A DNA stretch of 9,233 nucleotides from an uncultured Haemophilus sp. (GTDB lineage: Bacteria > Pseudomonadota > Gammaproteobacteria > Enterobacterales > Pasteurellaceae): positions 1 to 9,233 of the forward strand of contig CABSXY010000065.1 in the NCBI GenBank assembly GCA_902481695.1, given 5' to 3'. The notes below the pieces were generated by a model that worked only from the letters and a program-made list of their open reading frames with translations, did not search any database and had not been told where the DNA came from. Of this stretch, positions 1-6,297 are shown piece after piece. The stretch's first letter is position 1. Each line of letters starts with the position of its first letter. Made by a program: the position numbers and the translations under genes.

Positions 1-10
1 TGCTTAATCT

Positions 11-56
11 TATACAATCACGCTGTTTTATCATTTAACCTAAAAATATAGGATAA
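11..56 (+). promoter_or_regulatory. purM leader: candidate -10 element and ribosome binding site
   Basis: The only bases upstream of purM in the window are 1-60. TACAAT at 13-18 (within TTATACAAT) could be a -10 element, but its -35 partner would lie at or beyond the window edge. AGGA at 50-53 lies 7 bases before the GTG start and is a clear Shine-Dalgarno match. In enterics purMN is repressed by PurR. I see no PurR box in these 60 bases, and one could lie further upstream. Confidence 0.35.
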
Positions 57-60
57 CATT

Positions 61-1098
61 GTGAGCAAACCATCATTAAGTTATAAAGATGCAGGCGTGG
101 ATATTAATGCCGGTAATGAATTAGTTGAACGTATTAAACCACACGTGAAACGAACCACCCGTCCTGAAGTCATCGGCGGATTAGGCGGCTTTGGTGCATT
201 ATGTGCTATTCCGGGCAAATATAAAGAACCTATCCTCGTATCAGGTACAGACGGTGTAGGCACAAAATTACGTTTAGCCATTGACTTAAAAAAACACGAT
301 ACCATTGGTATTGATTTGGTTGCAATGTGTGTTAACGATTTAGTCGTACAAGGTGCAGAGCCATTATTCTTCTTAGACTACTACGCTACGGGCAAACTTG
401 ATGTGGATGTTGCCTCTGATGTAGTGAAAGGCATTGCTGAAGGCTGTGTACAATCGGGTTGTGCATTAGTTGGTGGCGAAACTGCCGAAATGCCGGGTAT
501 GTATCACGCAGGTGATTATGACCTTGCAGGTTTCTGTGTAGGTGTTGTTGAAAAATCAGAAATCATTGATGGTAGCCAGGTTAAAGTGGGTGATGCCCTA
601 ATCGCGCTTGGTTCAAGTGGTCCGCATTCAAACGGTTATTCTTTAATTCGTAAAGTCATTGATGTTGCTGGTGTAAACCCGGCCACAGAGCAATTAGATG
701 GTCGTCCATTAAGTGAACAAGTGCTTGCGCCGACAAAAATCTATGTAAAATCTGTTCTCGCGTTAATCAAACAAACCGAAGTCCATGCTATTGCGCACTT
801 AACCGGTGGAGGTTTCTGGGAAAATATCCCTCGTGTATTACCGAAAAATACAAAAGCGGTTATTGATGAAAGCAGCTGGGAATGGCAACCGGTGTTCAAA
901 TGGTTACAAGAAAAAGGCAACATTGAAACCTATGAAATGTACCGCACATTCAACTGTGGCGTTGGCATGGTGATTGCATTACCACAATCGCAAGTGGAAA
1001 CCGCTTTAGCGATTTTAAAACAATCCGGTGAAAATGCCTGGTTAATCGGTCATATTGAAAATGCTGCAGATAACGAACCACAAGTTATCATTAAATAA
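61..1098 (+). CDS. purM: Phosphoribosylformylglycinamidine cyclo-ligase (AIR synthetase)
   Basis: PurM closes the imidazole ring in de novo purine synthesis: formylglycinamidine ribonucleotide plus ATP gives 5-aminoimidazole ribonucleotide, ADP and phosphate, in the cytoplasm. The 345-residue length matches the E. coli enzyme. Visible PurM-family motifs are SGTDGVGTKL at 61-70, an acidic nucleotide/metal stretch around 85-109 (DLVAMCVNDL onward), GGETAEMPG at 138-146, SSGPHSNGYS at 185-194 and the glycine-rich HLTGGGFWEN at 246-255. The start is GTG at 61, supported by AGGA 7 bases upstream and by alignment of the N-terminus with known PurM. purN follows after 68 bases in the same direction, as in the enteric purMN operon, but a hairpin lies between them. 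The gene looks intact and the identification is secure from sequence recall. Confidence 0.97.
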   Translation: MSKPSLSYKDAGVDINAGNELVERIKPHVKRTTRPEVIGGLGGFGALCAIPGKYKEPILVSGTDGVGTKLRLAIDLKKHDTIGIDLVAMCVNDLVVQGAEPLFFLDYYATGKLDVDVASDVVKGIAEGCVQSGCALVGGETAEMPGMYHAGDYDLAGFCVGVVEKSEIIDGSQVKVGDALIALGSSGPHSNGYSLIRKVIDVAGVNPATEQLDGRPLSEQVLAPTKIYVKSVLALIKQTEVHAIAHLTGGGFWENIPRVLPKNTKAVIDESSWEWQPVFKWLQEKGNIETYEMYRTFNCGVGMVIALPQSQVETALAILKQSGENAWLIGHIENAADNEPQVIIK

Positions 1099-1115
1099 TT
1101 TCTCTTTTCCATTTC

Positions 1116-1154
1116 AGGGCGAAAATTTCAAAATGAAAGGTTCGCCCTTCTTTT
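1116..1154 (+). terminator. Terminator or attenuator hairpin between purM and purN
   Basis: AGGGCGAA at 1116-1123 pairs perfectly with TTCGCCCT at 1141-1148. Inside the loop TTTCA (1126-1130) pairs with TGAAA (1134-1138) around an AAA loop, which makes one long two-part stem. TCTTTT (1149-1154) follows, as in a Rho-independent terminator. It lies 12 bases before the purN start codon, so it probably lowers purN transcription relative to purM, or separates the two genes. Confidence 0.7.
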
Positions 1155-1166
1155 ATGTAGAATAAT

Positions 1167-1805
1167 ATGAAAAAAATTGCTGTCCTGATTTCTGGGCAAG
1201 GATCTAATCTTCAAGCGATAATTGAGGTTTGTCAAACAGGCTTTATTCCAGGAAAGGTTGTGACTGTCATCAGTAATAAAATCGATTCATTTGGCTTAGA
1301 ACGCGCTGAAAGTGCGGGCATTCCTAGCCGCGTTTTTTTACGTCAAGATTTTACGTCCAATCTCGATATGGATAAGGCTATCGGTGATTATTTAGAAGAT
1401 CTCAATGTTGATCTCATTGTGTTAGCCGGTTACATGAAAATCTTAACTAAACCATTTACACAACGTTTTGCTGGGAAAATTTTAAATATTCATCCTTCCC
1501 TTCTACCAAAATATCCTGGATTAGATACTTATCAAAGAGCACTTGAGAATGGCGACAGCGAACACGGTACAACCGTGCATTTTGTCAATGAAGAGATCGA
1601 TGGCGGTGCGATTGTATTACAAGCTAAAGTGCCTATTTTCCCTGGTGATACCGTCGAGGAGATTGAACTTCGTACACGTGAACAGGAATATAATATTTAT
1701 CCTTTAGTGATTAAATGGTTTGTTGAAGATCGATTAAAACTCATTGAAAATCAAGCTTATTTAGACGGCAAGCCGTTACCACCGAATGGTTACGCTAATG
1801 AGTAA
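1167..1805 (+). CDS. purN: Phosphoribosylglycinamide formyltransferase 1
   Basis: PurN transfers the formyl group of 10-formyltetrahydrofolate to glycinamide ribonucleotide, step 3 of purine synthesis, in the cytoplasm. The protein has 212 residues, the usual PurN size. The N-terminal nucleotide-binding motif SGQGSNLQ is at 9-16. The catalytic residues of the E. coli enzyme (N106, H108, D144) appear as N107 and H109 in NIHPSLLP (107-114) and D145 in EEIDGG. HGTTVH at 133-138 is also typical. The ATG at 1167 is the only sensible start, because the upstream in-frame ATG at 1155 runs directly into a stop. No clear Shine-Dalgarno sequence precedes it, which is unlike purM. Its U-rich leader is directly downstream of the hairpin at 1116-1154, so expression may depend on readthrough from purM or on translational coupling. 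Confidence 0.96.
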   Translation: MKKIAVLISGQGSNLQAIIEVCQTGFIPGKVVTVISNKIDSFGLERAESAGIPSRVFLRQDFTSNLDMDKAIGDYLEDLNVDLIVLAGYMKILTKPFTQRFAGKILNIHPSLLPKYPGLDTYQRALENGDSEHGTTVHFVNEEIDGGAIVLQAKVPIFPGDTVEEIELRTREQEYNIYPLVIKWFVEDRLKLIENQAYLDGKPLPPNGYANE

Positions 1806-1872
1806 AGCAATATGCGATCTTGAAAAGAGTGACTCAAATAACCATTAAACAATCTGATTTTATGAAAAAAAC

Positions 1873-1901
1873 AATAAACCCTGTATAATCGGGGTTTTAT
1901 T
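1873..1901 (+). terminator. Terminator-like hairpin after purN, possibly bidirectional
   Basis: AAACCC at 1876-1881 pairs with GGGTTT at 1892-1897. The stem can extend by three more pairs (AAT 1873-1875 with ATT 1899-1901) across a one-base bulge. The tail on the + strand is TTTTATTATT. The opposite strand has an even better tail, because 1865-1871 is a run of A. It lies 67 bases after the purN stop and just upstream of yciC. The loop contains TATAAT (see the promoter entry), so the same bases may serve both functions. Confidence 0.5.
1884..1889 (+). promoter_or_regulatory. Candidate -10 element for the yciCBAI operon
   Basis: A perfect TATAAT sits at 1884-1889, 27 bases before the yciC ATG, preceded by TG. 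Transcription would start near 1896 and give a short leader. The -35 region at 17-18 bases upstream (around 1860-1866, TTATGA) is poor, at about 3 of 6 matches. The hexamer lies in the loop of the purN-distal hairpin, so the call is tentative. Confidence 0.3.
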
Positions 1902-1916
1902 ATTGTGGGATATAAT

Positions 1917-2672
1917 ATGCAAATTAACTTTACTCAGATTTTTCAAGATAGCCTCAACTTTATGCGTAATCAGCGAAAAACCGTGCTGCTTTTCGTTGGG
2001 GTTTTCATTGCATCACAATTTATCAATGCATTAGTCAGTGTCCCAATGCCGAGTTTGGGTAATAATCCTAATCCATCGCAACAGGATATTATTAATGCAT
2101 TGAGCAAAGTGGAGCCAACTGCGCTGATTGGATCTTTTGTATTTCAACAATTGTTGATGTCTTTTATTGCAACCTTCGGTATTGCAACTATTCATCATAT
2201 TAGTCAGCAAAATCAAAATCCGATTAATCAAGGTCTCATGCTGACATTGCGTCGTTTTTTAGGTGTGGTAGTTTTAGATATTTTTATGAGCTTGCCACTT
2301 CTCTTTGGCATGGTTGATGTTGTGAGTTCATTTTTAAGCAAAAATGCGCTCTCCCCTCTAGCCTTTGTTTCAATGGTATTGGGCTTGTTTTTCTTTGTTC
2401 GTTTATGCTTATCGCCCGTGCATTATATTGCCTCCAATCAATCTATCGGGCAAAGTGCTTTACAAGTGTGGCGTGCGGGTGTTAAACGTAATGGCATATT
2501 GATTATTTATGCTTTGATCACTTATTTACTTCTACCTTTATTAGTGAATAGTGTTGGTGCAATCCTAGGTACATCATTTCTAAGTGTGATTTTTGGCATT
2601 TTGGTAGCATTATTTCAAATATTTATTTTGGTATTTACTTACCGTTTTTACAGTTTATTTATGAAGGCATAA
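1917..2672 (+). CDS. yciC: YciC-family (UPF0259) inner-membrane protein
   Basis: This is a polytopic inner-membrane protein of unknown biochemical function in the YciC/UPF0259 family. With the start at ATG 1917 it has 251 residues, close to the E. coli YciC length of about 247. I favour 1917 over the in-frame GTG at 1905 because GGGA at 1907-1910 is a Shine-Dalgarno sequence 6 bases before the ATG, and the resulting N-terminus (MQINFTQIFQDSLNFMRNQ) resembles YciC. Six hydrophobic segments are visible at about 22-42, 70-92, 114-136, 146-167, 192-215 and 220-242. The polar loop around 162-186 after segment four (RLCLSPVHYIASNQS and onward) is characteristic of the family. yciB follows after a single base, so the two are surely co-transcribed. 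The family assignment rests on architecture, partial sequence recall and the conserved yciC-yciB-yciA order. Confidence 0.85.
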   Translation: MQINFTQIFQDSLNFMRNQRKTVLLFVGVFIASQFINALVSVPMPSLGNNPNPSQQDIINALSKVEPTALIGSFVFQQLLMSFIATFGIATIHHISQQNQNPINQGLMLTLRRFLGVVVLDIFMSLPLLFGMVDVVSSFLSKNALSPLAFVSMVLGLFFFVRLCLSPVHYIASNQSIGQSALQVWRAGVKRNGILIIYALITYLLLPLLVNSVGAILGTSFLSVIFGILVALFQIFILVFTYRFYSLFMKA

Positions 2673-2673
2673 T

Positions 2674-3228
2674 ATGAAGCAACTTCTTGAATTTATTCCT
2701 CTTGTTCTCTTTTTCATCACTTACAAAATGTTTGGGGTGCGTGAGGCAGCTATTGTCTTAGTAATTGCGACCATCATTCAGATGGTTGTACTAAAACTGA
2801 AATATGGCGTAATTGAGAAACAACAAAAAATCATGGCGATTGCTGTCATCTTTTTTGGATTGCTTACTGCTTATTTTAATGAAATCAAATATCTACAATG
2901 GAAGGTCACCATTATTAATGCCCTCTTCGCCATTGTTTTATTGGTTGCACAATTCCAATTCAATACGCCATTGGTGAAAAAGTTATTAGGCAAAGAAATC
3001 CAATTACCGGATAATGTGTGGAACAAATTGAATTTAGGCTGGGCAGGATTTTTCATTCTGTGTATGCTTGTAAATATTTATATCAGTCAAAATATGTCTG
3101 AAGATGCTTGGGTTGATTTTAAATCTTTCGGTTTACTTGGTATGACCTTTGTTGCAACAATCATCAGCGGTGCTTATATTTACCGTTACTTACCTAAAGA
3201 TGATCAGAAAAATGATGGGGATAAATAA
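2674..3228 (+). CDS. yciB: Septation protein A / intracellular septation inner-membrane protein
   Basis: YciB (IspZ, septation protein A) is an inner-membrane protein involved in cell-envelope integrity and division; its molecular mechanism is not established. The 184-residue length fits the family (E. coli 179). Conserved stretches include MKQLLEFIPLVLFF at 1-14, QWKVTIINALFA at 75-86, KKLLGKEIQLPDNVWNKLN at 102-120 and the C-terminal AYIYRYLPKDD at 167-177. Hydrophobic segments are at about 4-20, 22-42, 50-67, 77-95, 120-137 and 148-170. GAAGG at 2663-2667, inside the end of yciC, lies 6 bases before the ATG. The stop codon overlaps the yciA start by one base (TAATG). The C-terminal tail is short, charged and presumably cytoplasmic. 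Confidence 0.95.
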   Translation: MKQLLEFIPLVLFFITYKMFGVREAAIVLVIATIIQMVVLKLKYGVIEKQQKIMAIAVIFFGLLTAYFNEIKYLQWKVTIINALFAIVLLVAQFQFNTPLVKKLLGKEIQLPDNVWNKLNLGWAGFFILCMLVNIYISQNMSEDAWVDFKSFGLLGMTFVATIISGAYIYRYLPKDDQKNDGDK

Positions 3229-3698
3229 TGGTTACAAATCTTACTGATAAAAACGGTCGTCAATCTAAAGGCGTATTATTATTACGCACCTTAGCGATGC
3301 CTTCAGATACCAATGCGAACGGTGATATTTTCGGTGGCTGGATTATGTCACAAATGGATATGGGCGGTGCAATTCTAGCCAAAGAAATTGCTCATGGTCG
3401 CGTTGTCACCGTTGCTGTTGAAAGTATGAACTTCATTAAGCCTATCTCTGTAGGGGATGTAGTTTGCTGCTACGGACAATGTCTTAAAGTGGGACGTTCT
3501 TCCATTAAAATTAAAGTGGAAGTATGGGTGAAAAAAGTCTCTAGCGAACCCATTGGTGAACGCTATTGTGTTACCGATGCGGTATTTACCTTCGTTGCAG
3601 TCGATGCGGATGGAAAATCTCGCAGTATTCCTCGTGAAGGTAACCATGAATTAGAGCAAGCCTTAAAAACGATTGAAGAATTACACTTAAGTTGCTAA
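3228..3698 (+). CDS. yciA: Acyl-CoA thioesterase YciA (hotdog fold)
   Basis: YciA hydrolyses a broad range of short- to long-chain acyl-CoA esters to free acid and CoA in the cytoplasm. The H. influenzae orthologue is a structurally characterised hexameric hotdog-fold enzyme. The 156-residue length matches that protein, with a longer C-terminal tail than E. coli YciA. Visible motifs are TLAMPSDTNANGDIFGGW at 21-38, the catalytic-region SQMDMGGA at 41-48 with the conserved Asp at 44, and TVAVESMNFIKPISVGDVV at 61-79, the usual hotdog strand pattern. GATGGGG at 3214-3220 gives a ribosome binding site 7 bases before the ATG, which overlaps the yciB stop (ATAATG). It is the third gene of the yciC-B-A-I operon. 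Confidence 0.95.
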   Translation: MVTNLTDKNGRQSKGVLLLRTLAMPSDTNANGDIFGGWIMSQMDMGGAILAKEIAHGRVVTVAVESMNFIKPISVGDVVCCYGQCLKVGRSSIKIKVEVWVKKVSSEPIGERYCVTDAVFTFVAVDADGKSRSIPREGNHELEQALKTIEELHLSC

Positions 3699-3699
3699 C

Positions 3700-3705
3700 A
3701 GGAGA
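3700..3705 (+). promoter_or_regulatory. Strong Shine-Dalgarno that decides the yciI start
   Basis: AGGAGA at 3700-3705 lies 4 bases before ATG 3710 and is the strongest ribosome binding site in the window. An in-frame TTG at 3692 would start before this site and would overlap the end of yciA, so ATG 3710 is the start. Confidence 0.85.
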
Positions 3706-3709
3706 AGCT

Positions 3710-4006
3710 ATGTACTATGTAATTTTTGCCCAAGACATTCCCGGCACCTTAGAAAAACGTCTTGCTGTACGTGAACAACATCTTGCTCGTTTAAAACAAT
3801 TACAAGCAGAAGGGCGCTTATTAACAGCAGGCCCCAATCCAGCCATTGATGATGAAAATCCAGGCGAAGCTGGCTTTACCGGCTCGACAGTGATTGCTCA
3901 ATTTGAAAGCCTGTCGGCAGCAAAAGACTGGGCTGCACAAGATCCTTACGTAGAAGCGGGTGTTTATGGGGATGTGATTGTGAAGCCATTCAAAAAAGTT
4001 TTCTAA
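3710..4006 (+). CDS. yciI: YCII-domain small protein YciI
   Basis: This is a 98-residue protein, exactly the E. coli YciI length, with a ferredoxin-like YCII domain. Its natural substrate is not known; the fold and a conserved His suggest a small enzyme or ligand binder. Family landmarks are MYYVIFAQD at 1-9, LEKRLAVREQHLARL at 14-28 with conserved His24, GRLLTAGPNP at 35-44, GFTGSTVIAQFESL at 55-68, and the near-invariant ending DPYVEAGVYGDVIVKPFKKVF at 78-98. The start is set by AGGAGA. In E. coli yciI also lies near yciA but with tonB between; here they are adjacent, 11 bases apart, and share one operon. A hairpin terminator follows 20 bases after the stop. Confidence 0.95.
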   Translation: MYYVIFAQDIPGTLEKRLAVREQHLARLKQLQAEGRLLTAGPNPAIDDENPGEAGFTGSTVIAQFESLSAAKDWAAQDPYVEAGVYGDVIVKPFKKVF

Positions 4007-4019
4007 ATAAAACGAACTC

Positions 4020-4025
4020 TATACT
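4020..4025 (+). promoter_or_regulatory. Candidate -10 element for slt, just upstream of the terminator
   Basis: TATACT at 4020-4025 matches the -10 consensus at 5 of 6 bases. The expected start of transcription, near 4032, would fall within the left arm of the operon terminator, so an slt transcript would lack part of that arm and could escape the hairpin. The -35 (TTTTCT region near 3998-4004) is weak, so this is tentative. Confidence 0.3.
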
Positions 4026-4026
4026 C

Positions 4027-4060
4027 AAAGACGGATCTAAATATCCGTCTTTCTCTTTAT
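4027..4060 (+). terminator. Terminator of the yciC-yciB-yciA-yciI operon
   Basis: AAAGACGGAT at 4027-4036 and ATCCGTCTTT at 4043-4052 form a perfect 10-bp stem with a 6-base loop, followed by CTCTTTAT. The U-run is interrupted, but the 3' arm itself ends in TTT. It begins 20 bases after yciI and ends about 20 bases before the slt ATG. Confidence 0.8.
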
Positions 4061-4072
4061 ATGGAATCTCCT

Positions 4073-6265
4073 ATGCGAGCACTTAAACACACAACAATTT
4101 CATTATTTATTTTAACCGCACTTTCAGGTTCTGCTTTGGCCAATCAACATGCTCATAAAAGCAAAACTGAAACTGCACCACAAGTTAATCTTGCTGAAGA
4201 ACAAGCCAAATGGGCACAACAACAGCACGCTCATGAATTAAAGCTGATTGAACAGCGCTCGACTTTTCTGCAATTAGAATCGCTCCTAAAAAGTGCGGCC
4301 AAAAATAATCATGTTTCTAATAATGCCAAATTATTCCTGGGTTTAATTGATTCCTTAAAAGGCTATCCATTACAAACTGATGCTATCGCGGCTTATTTAG
4401 ATGCACGTGTAAAAACCGTTAATCGCGATACGGCTCGTGAAGAAGTAAATGCATTACGAACAGACATTGAACAATTTATTCAGCTGCATGCCTCTCATTT
4501 TCTACGTGGAAAATTAGAACAAAGCATTTTTACATTATTCACCAATGCTGAAGATACTCAAGCGCTCGCTAAACTCACGCCAAATAATTTGGAAACACAA
4601 ATTGCCGTGCTCACAGCTAAATATCAAATAGAAACAGCTAATACTAGTCAAACAGCAGAAAACCAATCAAACGACAAGAATAAATCGGCTATTTTATCTG
4701 AGTATGAACAACTTTGGCTTAACAATGCGGAGCTTCCTAATGATGCGCAACTCTGGGCGGCTTGGTATTCACAAGGTGGACGCACTGAAGAGAAGATCTA
4801 TCAAAAAGCGGAAATGCTTTTTAGTAAGAATGACGCGAAAGGTCTCGAAATACTCGCTAAAGAATTAGAAAAAGTTGATGGTGCGAAAGAAAATGCTCAG
4901 GTAAATATCGATTTGGCTCTTTATTTGGATCTCTTAAAAAATCCAGCTAATTTGAAAACACTCGCTGAGTCATTGCCATTAATTGATGGTAATACGAATA
5001 AAATTATCCATAAATTTGCCGTAGTGCTAGGTTTTTCTCGTTATTTGCGAACTATTCCGGAAAATATGAATGAGCCAACCTTCACCCCTTACGAGCAATG
5101 GGCGAAAAATTGGCAATTAAACGAAACTGAATTACGTGATTGGAAAATCGCCTTTATTAGCCGTTTCTTTGATAACGAAAGTCCTAATTTTGTGCAATGG
5201 CGCGATCAGGAAATTCTTAAACTCAATGCAGATAACCTCATTGAACGTCGTTTACGTACGGCTATTTGGCAACAAACAGATTTACTCGCCTGGTTAAATG
5301 CACTTTCAGATGAAGCAAAACAAAAACAAGAATGGCGTTATTGGATGGCTAAAATAGCTGCTCAAGCATCCGATAAAGATGCGAAACAACGATTAGAAGC
5401 TTTATCGAGAGAACGTGGGTTTTATCCAATGTTAGCAGCCGTCAAATTAGGTCATTCCTACAAACTGGAAATGCCTAAAATTCCTCAAGAGTCCAATATC
5501 CAAGAGAAGTATGCAACTGAATTAGCTGAGATTGCAGAACTACGTCAATTAGATCGATTAGGTGCAGCCAAACAACGCTGGCGTTCTCTATTAGAAAAAC
5601 TACCGCAAGAGAAACAACTTGCATTAAGCCAATATGCAAATGAACAAAATTGGTTTGAATTGGGCGTAGATGGCTCGATTATTGCAAAAGCTTGGGATTA
5701 TATCGACTTACGCTTACCAAATGCTTACAGTCAATATTTTGATATTGCCCTCAGTAACGTGAATCTCAGCGGAACAGAACCTCAAGCCATTGTGGATAAT
5801 CGTGTCACCAAAACCTTCGCCATGGCAATTGCTCGCCAAGAAAGTGCTTGGAATCCAATGGCACAATCTTCCGCAAATGCTCGAGGATTAATGCAGTTAT
5901 TACCGAGTACTGCGCAAAAAACGGCTGAGAATCAGCAACTTCCTTATAACGGTGAGTTAGATTTATTCAAACCGCTTAATAATATTTTACTCGGTACGGC
6001 GCACTTAAATGAGCTGAATGCTAAATATCCAAACAATCGCATTTTGATCGCCTCTGCCTATAATGCGGGAGCAAGCCGTGTAGAAAAATGGCTTGCGAGA
6101 GCCAATGGCAAATTGGCTATGGATGAATTTATTGCCTCCATTCCGTTCTTTGAAACACGAGGTTATGTTCAAAACGTATTAACTTATGATTTTTACTATC
6201 AACACCTACAAGACAAAGAAAAATTACAAACCTTTAGCAAAGAGGAATACGATCGGCTATACTAG
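4073..6265 (+). CDS. slt: Soluble lytic murein transglycosylase (Slt70 type)
   Basis: Slt is a periplasmic enzyme that cleaves the MurNAc-GlcNAc bond of peptidoglycan and leaves 1,6-anhydromuramoyl ends. I start it at ATG 4073 (730 residues) instead of ATG 4061 because GGA at 4063-4065 gives a ribosome binding site, and because the N-terminus is then a good signal peptide ending at ALA (about residue 23) with no lipobox Cys. Residues about 60-550 are the alpha-helical superhelix and linker, with a clear Slt stretch NADNLIERRLRT at 385-396. The C-terminal GEWL/SLT domain has AIARQESAWNP at 585-595 with catalytic Glu590, GLMQLLPSTA at 605-614 and SAYNAG at 661-666; GYVQNVLTYDFYY near 697 also matches. 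It is longer than E. coli Slt (645), with a His/Gln-rich stretch after the signal and an Asn/Gln/Ser-rich insert at about 186-205. slt-trpR is a conserved neighbourhood. Confidence 0.94.
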   Translation: MRALKHTTISLFILTALSGSALANQHAHKSKTETAPQVNLAEEQAKWAQQQHAHELKLIEQRSTFLQLESLLKSAAKNNHVSNNAKLFLGLIDSLKGYPLQTDAIAAYLDARVKTVNRDTAREEVNALRTDIEQFIQLHASHFLRGKLEQSIFTLFTNAEDTQALAKLTPNNLETQIAVLTAKYQIETANTSQTAENQSNDKNKSAILSEYEQLWLNNAELPNDAQLWAAWYSQGGRTEEKIYQKAEMLFSKNDAKGLEILAKELEKVDGAKENAQVNIDLALYLDLLKNPANLKTLAESLPLIDGNTNKIIHKFAVVLGFSRYLRTIPENMNEPTFTPYEQWAKNWQLNETELRDWKIAFISRFFDNESPNFVQWRDQEILKLNADNLIERRLRTAIWQQTDLLAWLNALSDEAKQKQEWRYWMAKIAAQASDKDAKQRLEALSRERGFYPMLAAVKLGHSYKLEMPKIPQESNIQEKYATELAEIAELRQLDRLGAAKQRWRSLLEKLPQEKQLALSQYANEQNWFELGVDGSIIAKAWDYIDLRLPNAYSQYFDIALSNVNLSGTEPQAIVDNRVTKTFAMAIARQESAWNPMAQSSANARGLMQLLPSTAQKTAENQQLPYNGELDLFKPLNNILLGTAHLNELNAKYPNNRILIASAYNAGASRVEKWLARANGKLAMDEFIASIPFFETRGYVQNVLTYDFYYQHLQDKEKLQTFSKEEYDRLY
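4115..4123 (-). repeat. DNA uptake signal sequence core (Haemophilus type)
   Basis: ACCGCACTT on the + strand is the complement of the 9-base Haemophilus uptake core AAGTGCGGT, all nine bases matching. It lies in the signal-peptide codons of slt. Natural transformation in Pasteurellaceae prefers DNA carrying this core. Confidence 0.85.
6234..6263 (+). promoter_or_regulatory. Candidate trpR promoter overlapping the end of slt
   Basis: TTAGCA at 6234-6239 (4 of 6) and TATACT at 6258-6263 (5 of 6), 18 bases apart, make a plausible sigma-70 promoter inside the last codons of slt. Transcription would start near 6270, within the trp operator sequences, as expected for repression by TrpR. Confidence 0.45.
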
Positions 6266-6287
6266 TCGCACTAGTTTAATAGTATAG
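6257..6287 (+). promoter_or_regulatory. trp operator region, probable TrpR autoregulatory site
   Basis: CGCACTAGTTTAATAGTATA at 6267-6286 matches the idealised E. coli trp operator CGTACTAGTTAACTAGTACG at 15 of 20 positions, with the two half-sites in the correct 8-base register. A further ACTAGT lies at 6261-6266, 9 bases upstream of the one at 6270-6275, so TrpR could bind in tandem. An 8-bp inverted repeat, CTATACTA (6257-6264) and TAGTATAG (6280-6287), frames the region. It lies between the candidate -10 and the trpR ribosome binding site AGGA at 6286-6289, and overlaps the slt stop. Confidence 0.75.
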
Positions 6288-6297
6288 GATTGTTGAT

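Noticed and set aside
1..60. PurR operator upstream of purM
   Set aside because: I looked for the ACGCAAACGTTTGCGT pattern and found nothing close. The upstream region is cut by the window edge, so this does not show that PurR control is absent.
1851..1864. 14-base direct repeat AATCTGATTTTATG, also at 9056-9069
   Set aside because: The flanks do not match, the two copies are over 7 kb apart, and a 14-mer repeat in AT-rich intergenic DNA can occur by chance. No mobile-element ends are associated.
1905..1907. GTG as the yciC start
   Set aside because: The GGGA just after it is better read as the ribosome binding site of ATG 1917, and the extra residues MGYN are not YciC-like.
3375..3647. 90-codon open frame on the - strand, antisense to yciA
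   Set aside because: It lies wholly within a well-supported gene, resembles no protein I know and has no recognisable ribosome binding site or motif. The same applies to the antisense frames at 81-305, 741-923, 2031-2231, 2871-3056 and 6469-6711, and to the + frame at 7872-8060 inside gltX.
3692..3694. TTG as the yciI start
   Set aside because: AGGAGA at 3700-3705 is perfectly placed for ATG 3710, and the resulting 98-residue protein aligns end to end with E. coli YciI.
4061..4063. ATG 4061 as the slt start
   Set aside because: It would add MESP before a normal signal peptide and has no Shine-Dalgarno sequence; ATG 4073 has GGA 7 bases upstream.
4291..4299. AAGTGCGGC and other near matches to the uptake core (1310-1318, 6352-6360, 943-951 region)
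   Set aside because: Each differs from the core at one base. Such near matches are expected by chance in a 9-kb window, so I did not list them as uptake signals.
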